Positions 1 to 8,768 of a stretch of 50,366 bases of DNA are shown here, piece by piece (within the stretch, counting starts at the first letter, position 1; every line of letters begins with the position of its first letter). The notes beneath the pieces are model-generated. The model searched no databases. It was given only the letters and a program-made list of their open reading frames with translations, and had not been told where the DNA came from. The DNA lies in assembly GCA_003554865.1 (NCBI GenBank), contig PWHJ01000174.1:1-50366 (forward strand), read 5' to 3'. This DNA is from Bacteroidota bacterium (lineage in GTDB: Bacteria > Bacteroidota > Bacteroidia > Bacteroidales > PUMT01). Both the position numbers and the translations under genes were made by a program.

Positions 1-36
1 ATTTTTCAGATTTTTCAGATTTTTCAGATTTTTCAG
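1..36. repeat. Four tandem copies of a 9-base unit (ATTTTTCAG)
   Basis: The first 36 bases are four perfect head-to-tail copies of ATTTTTCAG. The array starts at the first base of the window, so its true length is unknown. It ends four bases before the glmM stop codon and lies outside any gene in the window. No function is evident. Such arrays are often variable in copy number and can break assemblies. Confidence 0.9.
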
Positions 37-40
37 ATTG

Positions 41-1429
41 CTACTTATCCAGTTTGTTTATTTCTTCTATCATTTTCCTTGCAAGCTCTTCGGCCTCTTT
101 TTTGCTCCTTCCTTCGGAATAGATCCTTATAACCGGTTCCGTGTTCGATTTCCTCATATGGACCCACCCTTGAGGGAAGTCAATCCGCAATCCGTCATTA
201 TCCCTGATAGGAAAAGATGAATATTCTTTTTTGATCTTTTCCATAAGAGTTTTTATGTCGGTTTGAGGTTTAAGTGAGATCTTGTTTTTTGACATCACAT
301 AATCGGGGTATTTTGATCTTAGCCGGGAGGTGGGAGTCATAGTTGTTGCAAGATGTGAAAGGAAAAGGGCAATTCCGACCAATGCATCCCGCCCGTAATG
401 GGAAGGAGGGTATATCACACCTCCGTTACCTTCTCCCCCTATTACCGCACCGGTTCTTTTCATTTCCTCAACTACGTTTACCTCACCTACTGCCGATGCA
501 TAATAATTTCCCCCGTGTTTGACGGTTATATCTTCAAGTGCCCGGGTGGAGGAGAGGTTTGATACTGTGTTTCCCTTTTTGTGCTTCAGCACGTAATCGG
601 CAACGGCAACCAGAGTATATTCTTCGCCGAACATAGTGCCATCTTCGTTAACAATTGCCAGCCTGTCTACATCGGGGTCAACCGCAAACCCCAGGTCTGC
701 CTTTTCTCTTACAACACATTCTGAAAGGCTGGTAAGATGTCCCGGCAACGGTTCCGGATCATGGGGAAAACGGCCGTCAGGGGTACAGTATAGTTCCACA
801 ACTTCTTTCACCCCTAATTCCGTGAGCAAGGACGGGATAACGATGCCTCCGACTGAATTGACACAGTCAATCGCTATGCGGAATTTTGCCTTTTTTATTG
901 CCTCAACATCTACCAGGGGAAGGTTTACTACAGAGTTTATGTGCTTTGAATTATAGGTGTCATCGTAATTGTACACCCCCAGATATTTTATGCCTGAATA
1001 TTTAAAGTTTTCACTCCCGGCTATCTCAAGTAATTTTTCACCTTCCGGGCCGGGAAGAAATTCACCCTTTTCATTTAAAAGCTTTAAAGCGTTCCATTTT
1101 TGGGGATTATGACTGGCTGATATGACAATCCCCCCGCTTGCTTTTTCCCCTGTTACTGCAATTTCTACTGTAGGAGTGGCCGCCATGCCCAGGTCGGTTA
1201 CATCAATGCCCATACCCATTAGTGTTCCGCAAACGACCCTGTTTACCATCTCGCCGGATACCCTTGCATCCCGGCCCACAACAACCAGGGGTTTGTTTTT
1301 ACTCTCTTTGCGTTTGAGCAAAACAGAATATGCCGAGACGAATTTAACAATATCAATCGGGGTTAGCCCTTCACCGGGGGAGCTTCCAATAATCCCGCGG
1401 ATGCCGGATACAGATTTGATCAGGGTCAT
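41..1429 (-). CDS. glmM: Phosphoglucosamine mutase (GlmM-type phosphohexomutase)
   Basis: Cytoplasmic alpha-D-phosphohexomutase of 462 residues, predicted to convert glucosamine-6-phosphate to glucosamine-1-phosphate for UDP-GlcNAc, peptidoglycan and lipid A synthesis. All four family loops are visible: the phosphoserine loop SASHNP (catalytic Ser about residue 106), the Mg-binding DPDVDR near 250, the sugar-binding GEGNGG near 333, and the phosphate-binding RKSNTEP near 427. The length fits GlmM (about 450) rather than the 550-600-residue phosphoglucomutase family. The gene is complete and points left, divergent from rluB across 257 bases. Specificity for glucosamine phosphate over mannose phosphate cannot be proven from motifs; the assignment follows the usual Bacteroidota annotation of this length class. 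Confidence 0.88.
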   Translation of the reverse strand: MTLIKSVSGIRGIIGSSPGEGLTPIDIVKFVSAYSVLLKRKESKNKPLVVVGRDARVSGEMVNRVVCGTLMGMGIDVTDLGMAATPTVEIAVTGEKASGGIVISASHNPQKWNALKLLNEKGEFLPGPEGEKLLEIAGSENFKYSGIKYLGVYNYDDTYNSKHINSVVNLPLVDVEAIKKAKFRIAIDCVNSVGGIVIPSLLTELGVKEVVELYCTPDGRFPHDPEPLPGHLTSLSECVVREKADLGFAVDPDVDRLAIVNEDGTMFGEEYTLVAVADYVLKHKKGNTVSNLSSTRALEDITVKHGGNYYASAVGEVNVVEEMKRTGAVIGGEGNGGVIYPPSHYGRDALVGIALFLSHLATTMTPTSRLRSKYPDYVMSKNKISLKPQTDIKTLMEKIKKEYSSFPIRDNDGLRIDFPQGWVHMRKSNTEPVIRIYSEGRSKKEAEELARKMIEEINKLDK

Positions 1430-1686
1430 GTTTTTTTATTTTTTAGATTTGCGAAGGTAAAATTGGGGAAAAAAAAGCAAATTACCCGCCTGATCTGTTT
1501 GGTTTTTTAACCCGGAAGGTTTATTCAGCGGTTAGTTTGCACTTTGCAAGCTTACCCGGTTTTTGTTGAGTGGTATAAACTTTTGTATCTCAAAGGCAGG
1601 TGTTAGGTTGGATCTAATTTATTAACTTTACAGGTCACAATAATTGGCAAATTTACAGGTTGTTTATACACCCGGGGTAATTTGTA
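1430..1686. promoter_or_regulatory. Divergent intergenic region between glmM and rluB
   Basis: These 257 bases separate two divergent genes and must contain both promoters. I found no exact TAnnTTTG box in the expected orientation. The nearest is TAATTTG, one base short, a few bases before the rluB start. No RNA gene or convincing hairpin is visible. Confidence 0.35.
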
Positions 1687-2478
1687 ATGTATAAGTCATA
1701 TTTAATGGGAAGAGAAAGACAAAGTAAAAATAATACAGGAAGAAAAAACAAAAATTTACGGGAGCCTCTGCGGCTGAACCGTTTTATTGCCAATGCAGGC
1801 ATATGCTCACGCAGGGAAGCCGATGAATATATTCTTGCAGGCTATGTAACCGTTGACGGTGAGCTTGTCAAAGAGCTGGGAACTAAAGTCACCCCAGACG
1901 CGGATGTTCGTTTTAAAGGCAAAAGGCTTACTCCGGAGAAGAAGGTTTATCTTGTACTTAACAAACCGAAAGATGTGATAACAACCGTCGATGATCCTTA
2001 TGCCAAAAAGACCGTAATGGATCTGGTAAGAGATGCCTGCAGGGAGCGTATATACCCGGTGGGCCGCCTGGACCGCCATACAACGGGTGTTTTGCTTTTT
2101 ACCAATGACGGGGATCTGGCAAAAAAACTGACTCATCCGGCATACAAAGTTGCCAAAATATACCATGCTGTACTTGATAAACCTCTTACCGGGGATGATA
2201 TGAGCAAAATTGCAGCTGGTGCGGAGCTCGTGGACGGAAAGGTTGAAGTTGATGAAATCGCCCACATTGATGAATCCGACAAGTCGCAGGTGGGACTGCA
2301 AATCCATTCTGGCCGGAACAGGATAGTCAGGCGTATTTTCGAACATTTCGGTTACAAGGTTAATAAGCTGGACAGGGTTTGCTTTGCGGGTCTCACAAAA
2401 GGGAATGTTTCAAGGGGAAAATGGCGACATTTGACTAAAAAAGAGGTGAGTATGCTTAAGAGGAACATATTTAAATAA
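1687..2478 (+). CDS. rluB: 23S rRNA pseudouridine synthase, RluB/RsuA family
   Basis: Predicted to isomerise uridine to pseudouridine in rRNA. A lysine- and asparagine-rich basic tail (about residues 1-26) is followed by an S4 RNA-binding domain (about 29-75) and the RsuA/RluB/E/F catalytic domain. The motif GRLDRHTTGVLLFTNDG carries the catalytic aspartate (about D129), and LQIHSGRNRIVRRIFEHFG is the conserved C-terminal motif. The start is uncertain: an in-frame ATG six codons later (1705) begins MGRERQ and could be the real one, since the basic tail begins there. It opens a plus-strand run, with the next gene 21 bases downstream. Family is certain; the exact target uridine is not. Confidence 0.88.
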   Translation: MYKSYLMGRERQSKNNTGRKNKNLREPLRLNRFIANAGICSRREADEYILAGYVTVDGELVKELGTKVTPDADVRFKGKRLTPEKKVYLVLNKPKDVITTVDDPYAKKTVMDLVRDACRERIYPVGRLDRHTTGVLLFTNDGDLAKKLTHPAYKVAKIYHAVLDKPLTGDDMSKIAAGAELVDGKVEVDEIAHIDESDKSQVGLQIHSGRNRIVRRIFEHFGYKVNKLDRVCFAGLTKGNVSRGKWRHLTKKEVSMLKRNIFK

Positions 2479-2499
2479 GAAGTTTTTAGTTTATTTATC

Positions 2500-5031
2500 A
2501 TGCAAAAATTTTCCTTCCTTTTTTTGTTTTTTTCCCTTGCGGCAATTTTTCACCAACCTCTTGATGGACAGCCGGTGATCTCGGGCCGCATTGTTGATGA
2601 GGAGACTAAAGATCCTCTTGTTTTTGTAAATATTGTTTACAATAAAAAGGGAACCGGCACTACAAGCGGACTTGACGGGCAATTTCAAATTGAAGCTTCT
2701 GAACTTCCCGGTTTTTTAAAATTAAGCTATGTGGGTTACGAGCCGGTAACATTTTACACATCTGAGCTTGATCTTTCATCTCCCCTTGTTCTGACAATGA
2801 AAAGAACATCCTACAGGCTGGAAGAGGTCAGAATAGTACCCGGGGTTAATCCGGCTCATCGTATAATCAACAAGGCTGTTGCTAACCGTACTTTTAATAA
2901 TCCCGAAATGCTCTCTTCCTTCAGGTATACATCTTATAATAAACTTTTCTTCACTTTGATACCTGACAGTTTAATGACCGGAACCGCTCTGCCGGGTTCC
3001 CCTGATGTGTCGGTAAGGTTTACGTTTCCCGCGGGTGCAGAGGCTGAAGAAGAGGGGCAGCTGCCCGGAGCAGAAAAGCCGGGTGTTGCAGAAGTGGAGG
3101 CGGAAAAGCCCGATACGGCTGAAAAAGAGTTTTGGGAAAAACAGCACCTGTTTCTTATGGAGTCGGTGAGTGAGAGGCAGTATATGCGTTCGGGCAGGGA
3201 TAATGAACGTGTTATTGCATCAAGGGTCAGCGGCTTCCGTGATCCCTCCTTTTCTTTGATTGCAACACAGATCCAGTCTTTTTCTTTTTATGAGGATTTC
3301 ATATCTATTTTTGATAAAAAATACCTGAATCCCATAAGCAGGGGAAGCACTTCAAGATATTCGTTTGTTCTCGAAGACAGTATGCTGACCCAGCAGAATG
3401 ACACTTTGTTTGTTATTTCTTTCAGGCCTTATCAGGGTCGTAATTTCGACGGACTTAAAGGGGTGGTTTACATCAACTCTCAGGGTTATGCCGTACAGAA
3501 TGTGATTGCTGAGCCTTACAAGCCGCAGGGTTTTTTCACTGTCCGTATTCAGCAGAATTACAGTTTTGTTGACAACAAACAGTGGTTTCCCGATCAGCTT
3601 AATACGGAAATAATACTAGCAGGAGGGAATGTTTCAGAAAACGGTGACAACTATACCCTTATGGGAATTGGCAATTCTTATATTTCAGGAATAGAAATCG
3701 AACCTGAGCTGAGCAGAAGGTCATTCAGCCACGTTGATCTTGTGATAGACCCCAATGCTCACAGTAAGGGGGAGGAATTCTGGGACGATTTCAGGATTGC
3801 ACCCCTTGATGAAAAGGAGAGGGAGACATATCATGTGCTCGATAGTATCGGAAAGGAGGCTGGTTTTGACCGGGTACTGAAAATTTTTGAAACTCTTGCA
3901 GTGGGTTATATCCCATGGGGAGTTTTCAACATTGACTACACTTCCCTTCTTGACTGCAATTATTTTGAGGGTGTACGCCCGGGTATACGCGCAATAACCA
4001 ATGAGCGTCTTTCTTCAATTTTTTCCCTGGGAGGGCATGCAGCATGGGGTACAAAGGACAAACGCTTAAAATACGGAGGTGAGGCAGCTGTTAACATTTA
4101 CAGGCCTGGTGAATTGAAAATGGACTTTTCATATCTTAATGATGTGAAAGAGACCGGCCGGCACGGGTTTCTGCAGGCATATTCCCCTTTTTCCTCTGAA
4201 AATTACAGGCGTTTCATGGTTGGAAGGATGGATTATACAGAAAAATATGAAACATCCCTTTCTGCCCGCCTTGGATACCTGAAAAGCAGGTTGTATATGT
4301 CTGCAAGCAGTGTGACTCCGGGTGATAGTTACCTGTTTTTGAATGAGGGGACCGAGGCCGGTTCCTTTCGGTTTTCGGAGGCGGGAGCGCAGTTTCGCTT
4401 TGCATATGGCGAAAAGTTCATGCAGACTCCACGGGGGAATCTGATATCAATGGGAACCGATTATCCGGTACTGTGGTTTAATTACGGCAGGGGAGTGGAT
4501 ATGTTTGACGGAGAGTACCTTTACAGAAGAATGGAAGCCAGGGTTCAACAGAGCTTTATTACTAAAAGTCTCGGTAAAACCACTTTAACTGTTGAGGGGG
4601 GAAAGGTTCACGGTGAAGTGCCTCTTCAGCGGCTCTATAGCGGAAATGGCAGCTACAGGAACCTGTCACTTGAGGCGGCCAACAGTTTTGCTACTATGAG
4701 AATGGGGGAATTTTTCTCAGGTGAGTTTGTTTCGCTCTTTTTCAGACATAATTTTGAGAGTCTTCTTTTCAGAAAGGGCAATTTCCGTCCCGAGATAGTT
4801 TTTATATCAAACGCCGGTTTCGGAAAGCTGAGAGATAAGGATAATCATCTGAACCTGAATGTCAAAGCACCCGAAAAGGGGTACTATGAGTCTGGGATAT
4901 TGATCAACAACCTGTACAGGCATCTTTTTGCCGGCTATGGAATTGGGGTTTTTTACAGGTACGGTCCCCATTCACTTAGCGAAACGGCTGACAATTTTGC
5001 ATTTAAGCTTACTTTTAGCATGAATCTTTGA
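2500..5031 (+). CDS. DUF5686 outer-membrane protein with carboxypeptidase-regulatory-like domain
   Basis: An exported protein of 843 residues. Residues 1-23 form a signal peptide. Residues 27-100 are a carboxypeptidase-regulatory-like beta-sandwich (ISGRIVDEETKDPLVFVNI start, LKLSYVGY middle), as seen at the front of SusC and DUF5686 proteins. The rest, with the EKQHLFLMES segment near 213 and alternating aromatic strands to the end, fits the DUF5686 outer-membrane beta-barrel family. Its role is unknown. Residues about 178-210 are a Glu/Ala/Pro-rich low-complexity stretch that looks inserted. The gene sits between rluB and era with 12-21-base gaps and is probably cotranscribed with them. Confidence 0.82.
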   Translation: MQKFSFLFLFFSLAAIFHQPLDGQPVISGRIVDEETKDPLVFVNIVYNKKGTGTTSGLDGQFQIEASELPGFLKLSYVGYEPVTFYTSELDLSSPLVLTMKRTSYRLEEVRIVPGVNPAHRIINKAVANRTFNNPEMLSSFRYTSYNKLFFTLIPDSLMTGTALPGSPDVSVRFTFPAGAEAEEEGQLPGAEKPGVAEVEAEKPDTAEKEFWEKQHLFLMESVSERQYMRSGRDNERVIASRVSGFRDPSFSLIATQIQSFSFYEDFISIFDKKYLNPISRGSTSRYSFVLEDSMLTQQNDTLFVISFRPYQGRNFDGLKGVVYINSQGYAVQNVIAEPYKPQGFFTVRIQQNYSFVDNKQWFPDQLNTEIILAGGNVSENGDNYTLMGIGNSYISGIEIEPELSRRSFSHVDLVIDPNAHSKGEEFWDDFRIAPLDEKERETYHVLDSIGKEAGFDRVLKIFETLAVGYIPWGVFNIDYTSLLDCNYFEGVRPGIRAITNERLSSIFSLGGHAAWGTKDKRLKYGGEAAVNIYRPGELKMDFSYLNDVKETGRHGFLQAYSPFSSENYRRFMVGRMDYTEKYETSLSARLGYLKSRLYMSASSVTPGDSYLFLNEGTEAGSFRFSEAGAQFRFAYGEKFMQTPRGNLISMGTDYPVLWFNYGRGVDMFDGEYLYRRMEARVQQSFITKSLGKTTLTVEGGKVHGEVPLQRLYSGNGSYRNLSLEAANSFATMRMGEFFSGEFVSLFFRHNFESLLFRKGNFRPEIVFISNAGFGKLRDKDNHLNLNVKAPEKGYYESGILINNLYRHLFAGYGIGVFYRYGPHSLSETADNFAFKLTFSMNL

Positions 5032-5043
5032 TCAAATTTAAAA

Positions 5044-5922
5044 ATGGAACACAAAGCAGGATTTGTAAATATACTGGGAAACCCGAATGTAGGGAAATCA
5101 ACGATTATGAATGAGCTGGTGGGAGAGAAAATTTCCATTATAACTTCCAAAGCCCAGACTACGCGCCATCGTATTATGGGTATTTTCAACGGAGAGGGTT
5201 TTCAGATAATCTATTCCGATACACCGGGTATAATAAGACCCAATTACAAGCTTCACGATGCTATGATGAAGTTTGTCGGACGGGCTATAGCCGATGCTGA
5301 TATAATTTTGTATGTAACCGAGGTAGGTCAGGAGCCGGAGAAAAATATCGAGTATGTGGAAAAGATAAAAAAAACGTCAATACCGGTAATACTGCTTATC
5401 AACAAGATAGACCTTGGTACCCAGGAAAAGGTTGAGGAGCTTTATTCGCAATGGGAGGAAATACTCCCCGGCGCAAAGATAATCCCCGTTTCAGCCACGG
5501 AAAAGTTTAACCTGGAACCTGTTTTTAATAAGATCCTGGAGCTGCTGCCCCAGTCGCCGCCTTACTTTCCCAAAGACGCGCTTACTGATAAGCCGGAGAG
5601 GTTTTTTGCCTCCGAGATAGTAAGGGAAAAGATTTTTGTGAATTATCACAAGGAGATACCTTATTCGGTTGAGGTTGAAACCGAAGAGTTCAAAGAGGAT
5701 GAAGATATTATCCGCATAAGGGCGGTTATCCATGTTCTCAGGGAGACACAAAAAGAAATAATAATAGGTAACAAGGGGGCAGACCTTAAGAAAACAGGCA
5801 CTCAGGCCAGGGTTGATTTGGAAAAGTTTTTCGGAAAAAAAGTGTTTTTGGAATTGTTTGTAAAAGTTTCAAAAGATTGGCGGGATAAGGATGTTAAGCT
5901 GAAGGGGTTTGGTTATAAATAA
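5044..5922 (+). CDS. era: GTPase Era
   Basis: Essential GTPase that binds the 3' end of 16S rRNA and helps mature the 30S subunit. The G domain shows G1 GNPNVGKST (residues 12-20), the TTRHR switch, G3 DTPG and G4 NKID. The C-terminal KH domain includes VIHVLRETQKEIIIGNKG and the ending KLFVKVSKDWRDK-like segment (read here as LFVKVSKDWRDKD). The length of 292 is normal. It lies 12 bases after the DUF5686 gene and 15 bases before der, a common Bacteroidota arrangement of two ribosome-assembly GTPases. Confidence 0.96.
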   Translation: MEHKAGFVNILGNPNVGKSTIMNELVGEKISIITSKAQTTRHRIMGIFNGEGFQIIYSDTPGIIRPNYKLHDAMMKFVGRAIADADIILYVTEVGQEPEKNIEYVEKIKKTSIPVILLINKIDLGTQEKVEELYSQWEEILPGAKIIPVSATEKFNLEPVFNKILELLPQSPPYFPKDALTDKPERFFASEIVREKIFVNYHKEIPYSVEVETEEFKEDEDIIRIRAVIHVLRETQKEIIIGNKGADLKKTGTQARVDLEKFFGKKVFLELFVKVSKDWRDKDVKLKGFGYK

Positions 5923-5937
5923 ATTATAAAATATTCA

Positions 5938-7245
5938 ATGGGAAGAATAGTTGCCATAGTGGGCAGGCCCAATGTGGGCAAATCAACTTTGTTCAACCGC
6001 CTTACCGGCGGCAGGAAGGCTGTGGTTGACAGTGAACCGGGTGTTACAAGGGACAGGCATTACGGGAAAGCCGAATGGAACGGACAGGAGTTTTCCATTA
6101 TCGATACGGGCGGGTATATGACAGGTTCGGCAAACACCTTTGATGAGGAGATCAGAAAACAGATATCCATAGCAATAGATGAGGCAGATGTTGTGATGTT
6201 TGTTATTGATGTTACCAGTGGGATAACGGATCTTGATGAGTTATTTGCAGAAGTGTTGAGGAAAAAGAGCAAAAAAGTTATCCCGGTGGTCAACAAAGTG
6301 GACAATTCACAGAGGATGTTCGAGGCGAGTGTATTCTATCGTCTCGGCCTGGGAGAGATATATCCCGTTTCAGCAATTAGCGGCAGCGGTACCGGTGATC
6401 TCCTCGATGCTGTTGTTGAGGAATTTGCAGGTGAAACAGGGATGCCCGATGAGCCGGATATTCCCCGTCTTGCCATAGTGGGCAGGCCCAATGTGGGCAA
6501 GTCTTCGCTTGTCAATGCAATGCTGGGAGAGGAGAGGAATATTGTCACTTCCGTTTCGGGAACAACACGTGATTCGATTTATACAAGGTTTAATAAGTTC
6601 AAATATGATTTCAATCTTGTAGATACCGCCGGGTTGCGAAAAAAGACGAGGGTCAGGGACAATGTTGAGTTCTATTGCGTGATGCGTTCGGTTAAAGCTA
6701 TTGAGAATTCCGATGTTTGTCTTTTACTTATAGATGCGGTACAGGGGGTTGAAGCACAGGATATTAATATATTCCATCTGATCAGAAGAAACGCTAAAGG
6801 GTTGGTCCTGCTGATAAACAAATGGGATCTTGTTGAAAAAGAGACCAACACGGCCAGGGATTTTGAAAAATATTTAAGAAAACGTATTGCCCCTTTTGAG
6901 GATGTTCCCATTCTTTTTATCTCTGCGGTTAACAAGCAGCGTGTGTATAAAGTTTTGGAATCGGCAGCGCGTGTTTATGAAAACTATACCCGGCGGATCT
7001 CTACTTCAGCACTTAACAGGATGGTTTCAGAAGCTGTTGAACATTATCCTCCTCCGTCGGTAAAAGGCAGGTATGTCAAGATTAAGTATGCAACCCAATT
7101 GCCTTCACGTTCACCCTCTTTTGCCATTTTTTGCAACTCCCCCCAGTACATAAGGGAATCTTACAAAAGGTACCTGGAACGGCGTATTCGTGAGAGCTTT
7201 GATTTTACAGGTGTTCCCCTGCGTTTGTATTTCAGGAAAAAATGA
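5938..7245 (+). CDS. der: Ribosome biogenesis GTPase Der (EngA)
   Basis: A tandem-GTPase protein required for 50S subunit assembly. The first G domain has GRPNVGKSTLFNRL (about 9-22), DTGG and NKVD. The second has GRPNVGKSSLVNAML (about 182-196), DTAGLRKKTR and NKWD. A KH-like C-terminal domain follows (from about 350, ending VPLRLYFRKK). The DNA encoding the two Walker A loops is nearly identical over about 25 bases (near 5955 and 6475), an internal repeat expected from the duplication. The length of 435 is typical. It follows era by 15 bases. Confidence 0.97.
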   Translation: MGRIVAIVGRPNVGKSTLFNRLTGGRKAVVDSEPGVTRDRHYGKAEWNGQEFSIIDTGGYMTGSANTFDEEIRKQISIAIDEADVVMFVIDVTSGITDLDELFAEVLRKKSKKVIPVVNKVDNSQRMFEASVFYRLGLGEIYPVSAISGSGTGDLLDAVVEEFAGETGMPDEPDIPRLAIVGRPNVGKSSLVNAMLGEERNIVTSVSGTTRDSIYTRFNKFKYDFNLVDTAGLRKKTRVRDNVEFYCVMRSVKAIENSDVCLLLIDAVQGVEAQDINIFHLIRRNAKGLVLLINKWDLVEKETNTARDFEKYLRKRIAPFEDVPILFISAVNKQRVYKVLESAARVYENYTRRISTSALNRMVSEAVEHYPPPSVKGRYVKIKYATQLPSRSPSFAIFCNSPQYIRESYKRYLERRIRESFDFTGVPLRLYFRKK

Positions 7246-7322
7246 CGGGCGTTCAGGGAAGGCTTTAGAATATTAACCCAATCAGACTTGGGCAGAGAAA
7301 ATTAGAAAAAAAAATAGTCATT

Positions 7323-8054
7323 ATGATTTTTACGGAAAACACAAAAATGGCCGATTTGATTCATGCCAATTACCTTTTGCTTTCGGTTATAAACAGGTTC
7401 GGCATTAAGCTGGGATTTGGCGAAAAAAGCGTCAGGCAGGTTTGTGATGAAGAGGGAGTGGACACCGGTTTTTTTCTTGAAATAGCAAATGCTTTTCACG
7501 ACAAGGATTATTTTCCGCAAAAACAGCTTCAAACCTATTCGGTGAAACAGATAGTGGATTATCTGAAAACCACACATAATTACTATCTGAATGAAAAAGT
7601 TCCTGAAATTGAGGAGCTTATTGATAAAATGATACTGAAACAGGAGGGCAGGAGTCTTGACCTTGTCAGAGATTTTTTCGGTCAATACAGGCATGAACTT
7701 GCTGCACACATAAGGCACGAGGACGAGCTTGTCTTTCCATACGCCCTGGAAGTTGAAGCATTTTATAAAAGGTTAAGGGAAAGGGGTGAGGTTTTGGAGG
7801 TACCTTCAATAGTAAAAAAATTTTCAATGAAAAAGTTTAGCAAAGAACATGAAAATATTGAAGATAAGCTTTATGACCTGAAGAATATATTGATAAAGTA
7901 TACACCTCCGGTTGATGATCACGCGCTTGTAAATCATATTTTGTTCGATCTTTTCAGCCTTGAAAAGGATCTAAACGACCATTCGAGGATAGAAGACAAA
8001 ATAATGGTTCCAAAAGTGGTGGAGATGGAAAAAGCTATAGCTTCAGTTATTTAA
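7323..8054 (+). CDS. Hemerythrin-like diiron protein with degenerate RIC/ScdA N-terminal domain
   Basis: A soluble 243-residue protein. The C-terminal helical bundle has a full set of candidate diiron ligands in hemerythrin spacing: H85, H129 with E133 (HxxxE), H176, and H220 with E224 (HxxxE). This predicts binding of O2, NO or peroxide, or iron-sulfur repair as in the RIC (ScdA/YtfE) family. Residues 7-60 align by eye with the DUF542 domain of RIC proteins (MADLIHANYLLLSVINRFG), but the usual Cys-Cys-Gly-Gly is replaced by LGFG, so the redox cysteines are missing. It starts 77 bases after der and ends 12 bases before a LuxR-type regulator, suggesting a sensor-regulator pair. The diiron fold is well supported; the biological role is inferred. 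Confidence 0.75.
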   Translation: MIFTENTKMADLIHANYLLLSVINRFGIKLGFGEKSVRQVCDEEGVDTGFFLEIANAFHDKDYFPQKQLQTYSVKQIVDYLKTTHNYYLNEKVPEIEELIDKMILKQEGRSLDLVRDFFGQYRHELAAHIRHEDELVFPYALEVEAFYKRLRERGEVLEVPSIVKKFSMKKFSKEHENIEDKLYDLKNILIKYTPPVDDHALVNHILFDLFSLEKDLNDHSRIEDKIMVPKVVEMEKAIASVI

Positions 8055-8066
8055 AAAATTTGTTGT

Positions 8067-8663
8067 ATGTCCGGTATTTCCTTTTTAATTTGTGAGAACT
8101 CATACATTATCCGCAAAGGCCTTCTGAGGGTTTTGGAAGAACTGGGGGAGAATGTGGAGATTAAGGAAGTTGACGGAATCGAAGGATTTCGCAGGCATCT
8201 TGATTACTTTGAACCTGATTTTTTGATCGTAAACCCGCAGGTTTTTGGCACGGAAAACTTTTTTTATACCGACATTCCTGCAAGATTACGAAAGTGTGCC
8301 ATTGGTCTTTACTCCTGCCCTGATTTGCCGGAAAATCCGGTTTTCCCCGAATTTATCGCTTTGAATGACACCAAAAGCAATATTCTGGAAAAAATAAAAT
8401 CTCTAATTACCCGGTGCAAGGGGGAAAATTATTCGAATACCGGGAGTAGTCCTGAAATTACCGGGCGCGAAAAACTTATAGTCAAATATGTGGCACTTGG
8501 GTTAACCAACAAGGAGATAGCCGACAAGCTTTTCATCAGCTCTCACACGGTTGTTACCCACCGCAGGAACATAACCCGAAAGCTCGGAATAAAGACGGTT
8601 TCCGGATTGACCGTCTATGCCATTTTAAATAATATTGTAAACATTGAAGAGATAAACAGATAA
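8067..8663 (+). CDS. LuxR/NarL-type regulator with degenerate receiver domain
   Basis: Residues 1-115 have the length and pattern of a response-regulator receiver, but the key residues are changed. The position of the phosphoacceptor Asp reads Asn (IVNPQ, about N56), the acidic pocket reads E10-N11, and the conserved Lys segment reads ALNDT instead of LKD. Phosphorylation is therefore unlikely. Residues about 128-190 form a clear LuxR-type helix-turn-helix (ITGREKLIVKYVALGLTNKE followed by SSHTVVTHRRN). It is 12 bases downstream of the hemerythrin gene and probably in its operon. It may respond to that protein rather than to a kinase, which is inference. Confidence 0.82.
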   Translation: MSGISFLICENSYIIRKGLLRVLEELGENVEIKEVDGIEGFRRHLDYFEPDFLIVNPQVFGTENFFYTDIPARLRKCAIGLYSCPDLPENPVFPEFIALNDTKSNILEKIKSLITRCKGENYSNTGSSPEITGREKLIVKYVALGLTNKEIADKLFISSHTVVTHRRNITRKLGIKTVSGLTVYAILNNIVNIEEINR

Positions 8664-8768
8664 GCCTCTGTTACTGCTACAGGCAAACCTTATACCCAAA
8701 GACAGGTGTTTTTCCCCGTTAAATCTTTATTCTCATAAATAAGTAAACCCTTTTTCTCTTTTTGTCGC

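Noticed and set aside
5955-6500. Repeated DNA around the two Walker A loops of der as a mobile repeat
   Set aside because: It is the expected internal duplication of the two GTPase domains.
7277-7292. CCCAA/TTGGG hairpin after der as a terminator
   Set aside because: The stem is five bases and is followed by A-rich, not T-rich, sequence on the plus strand.
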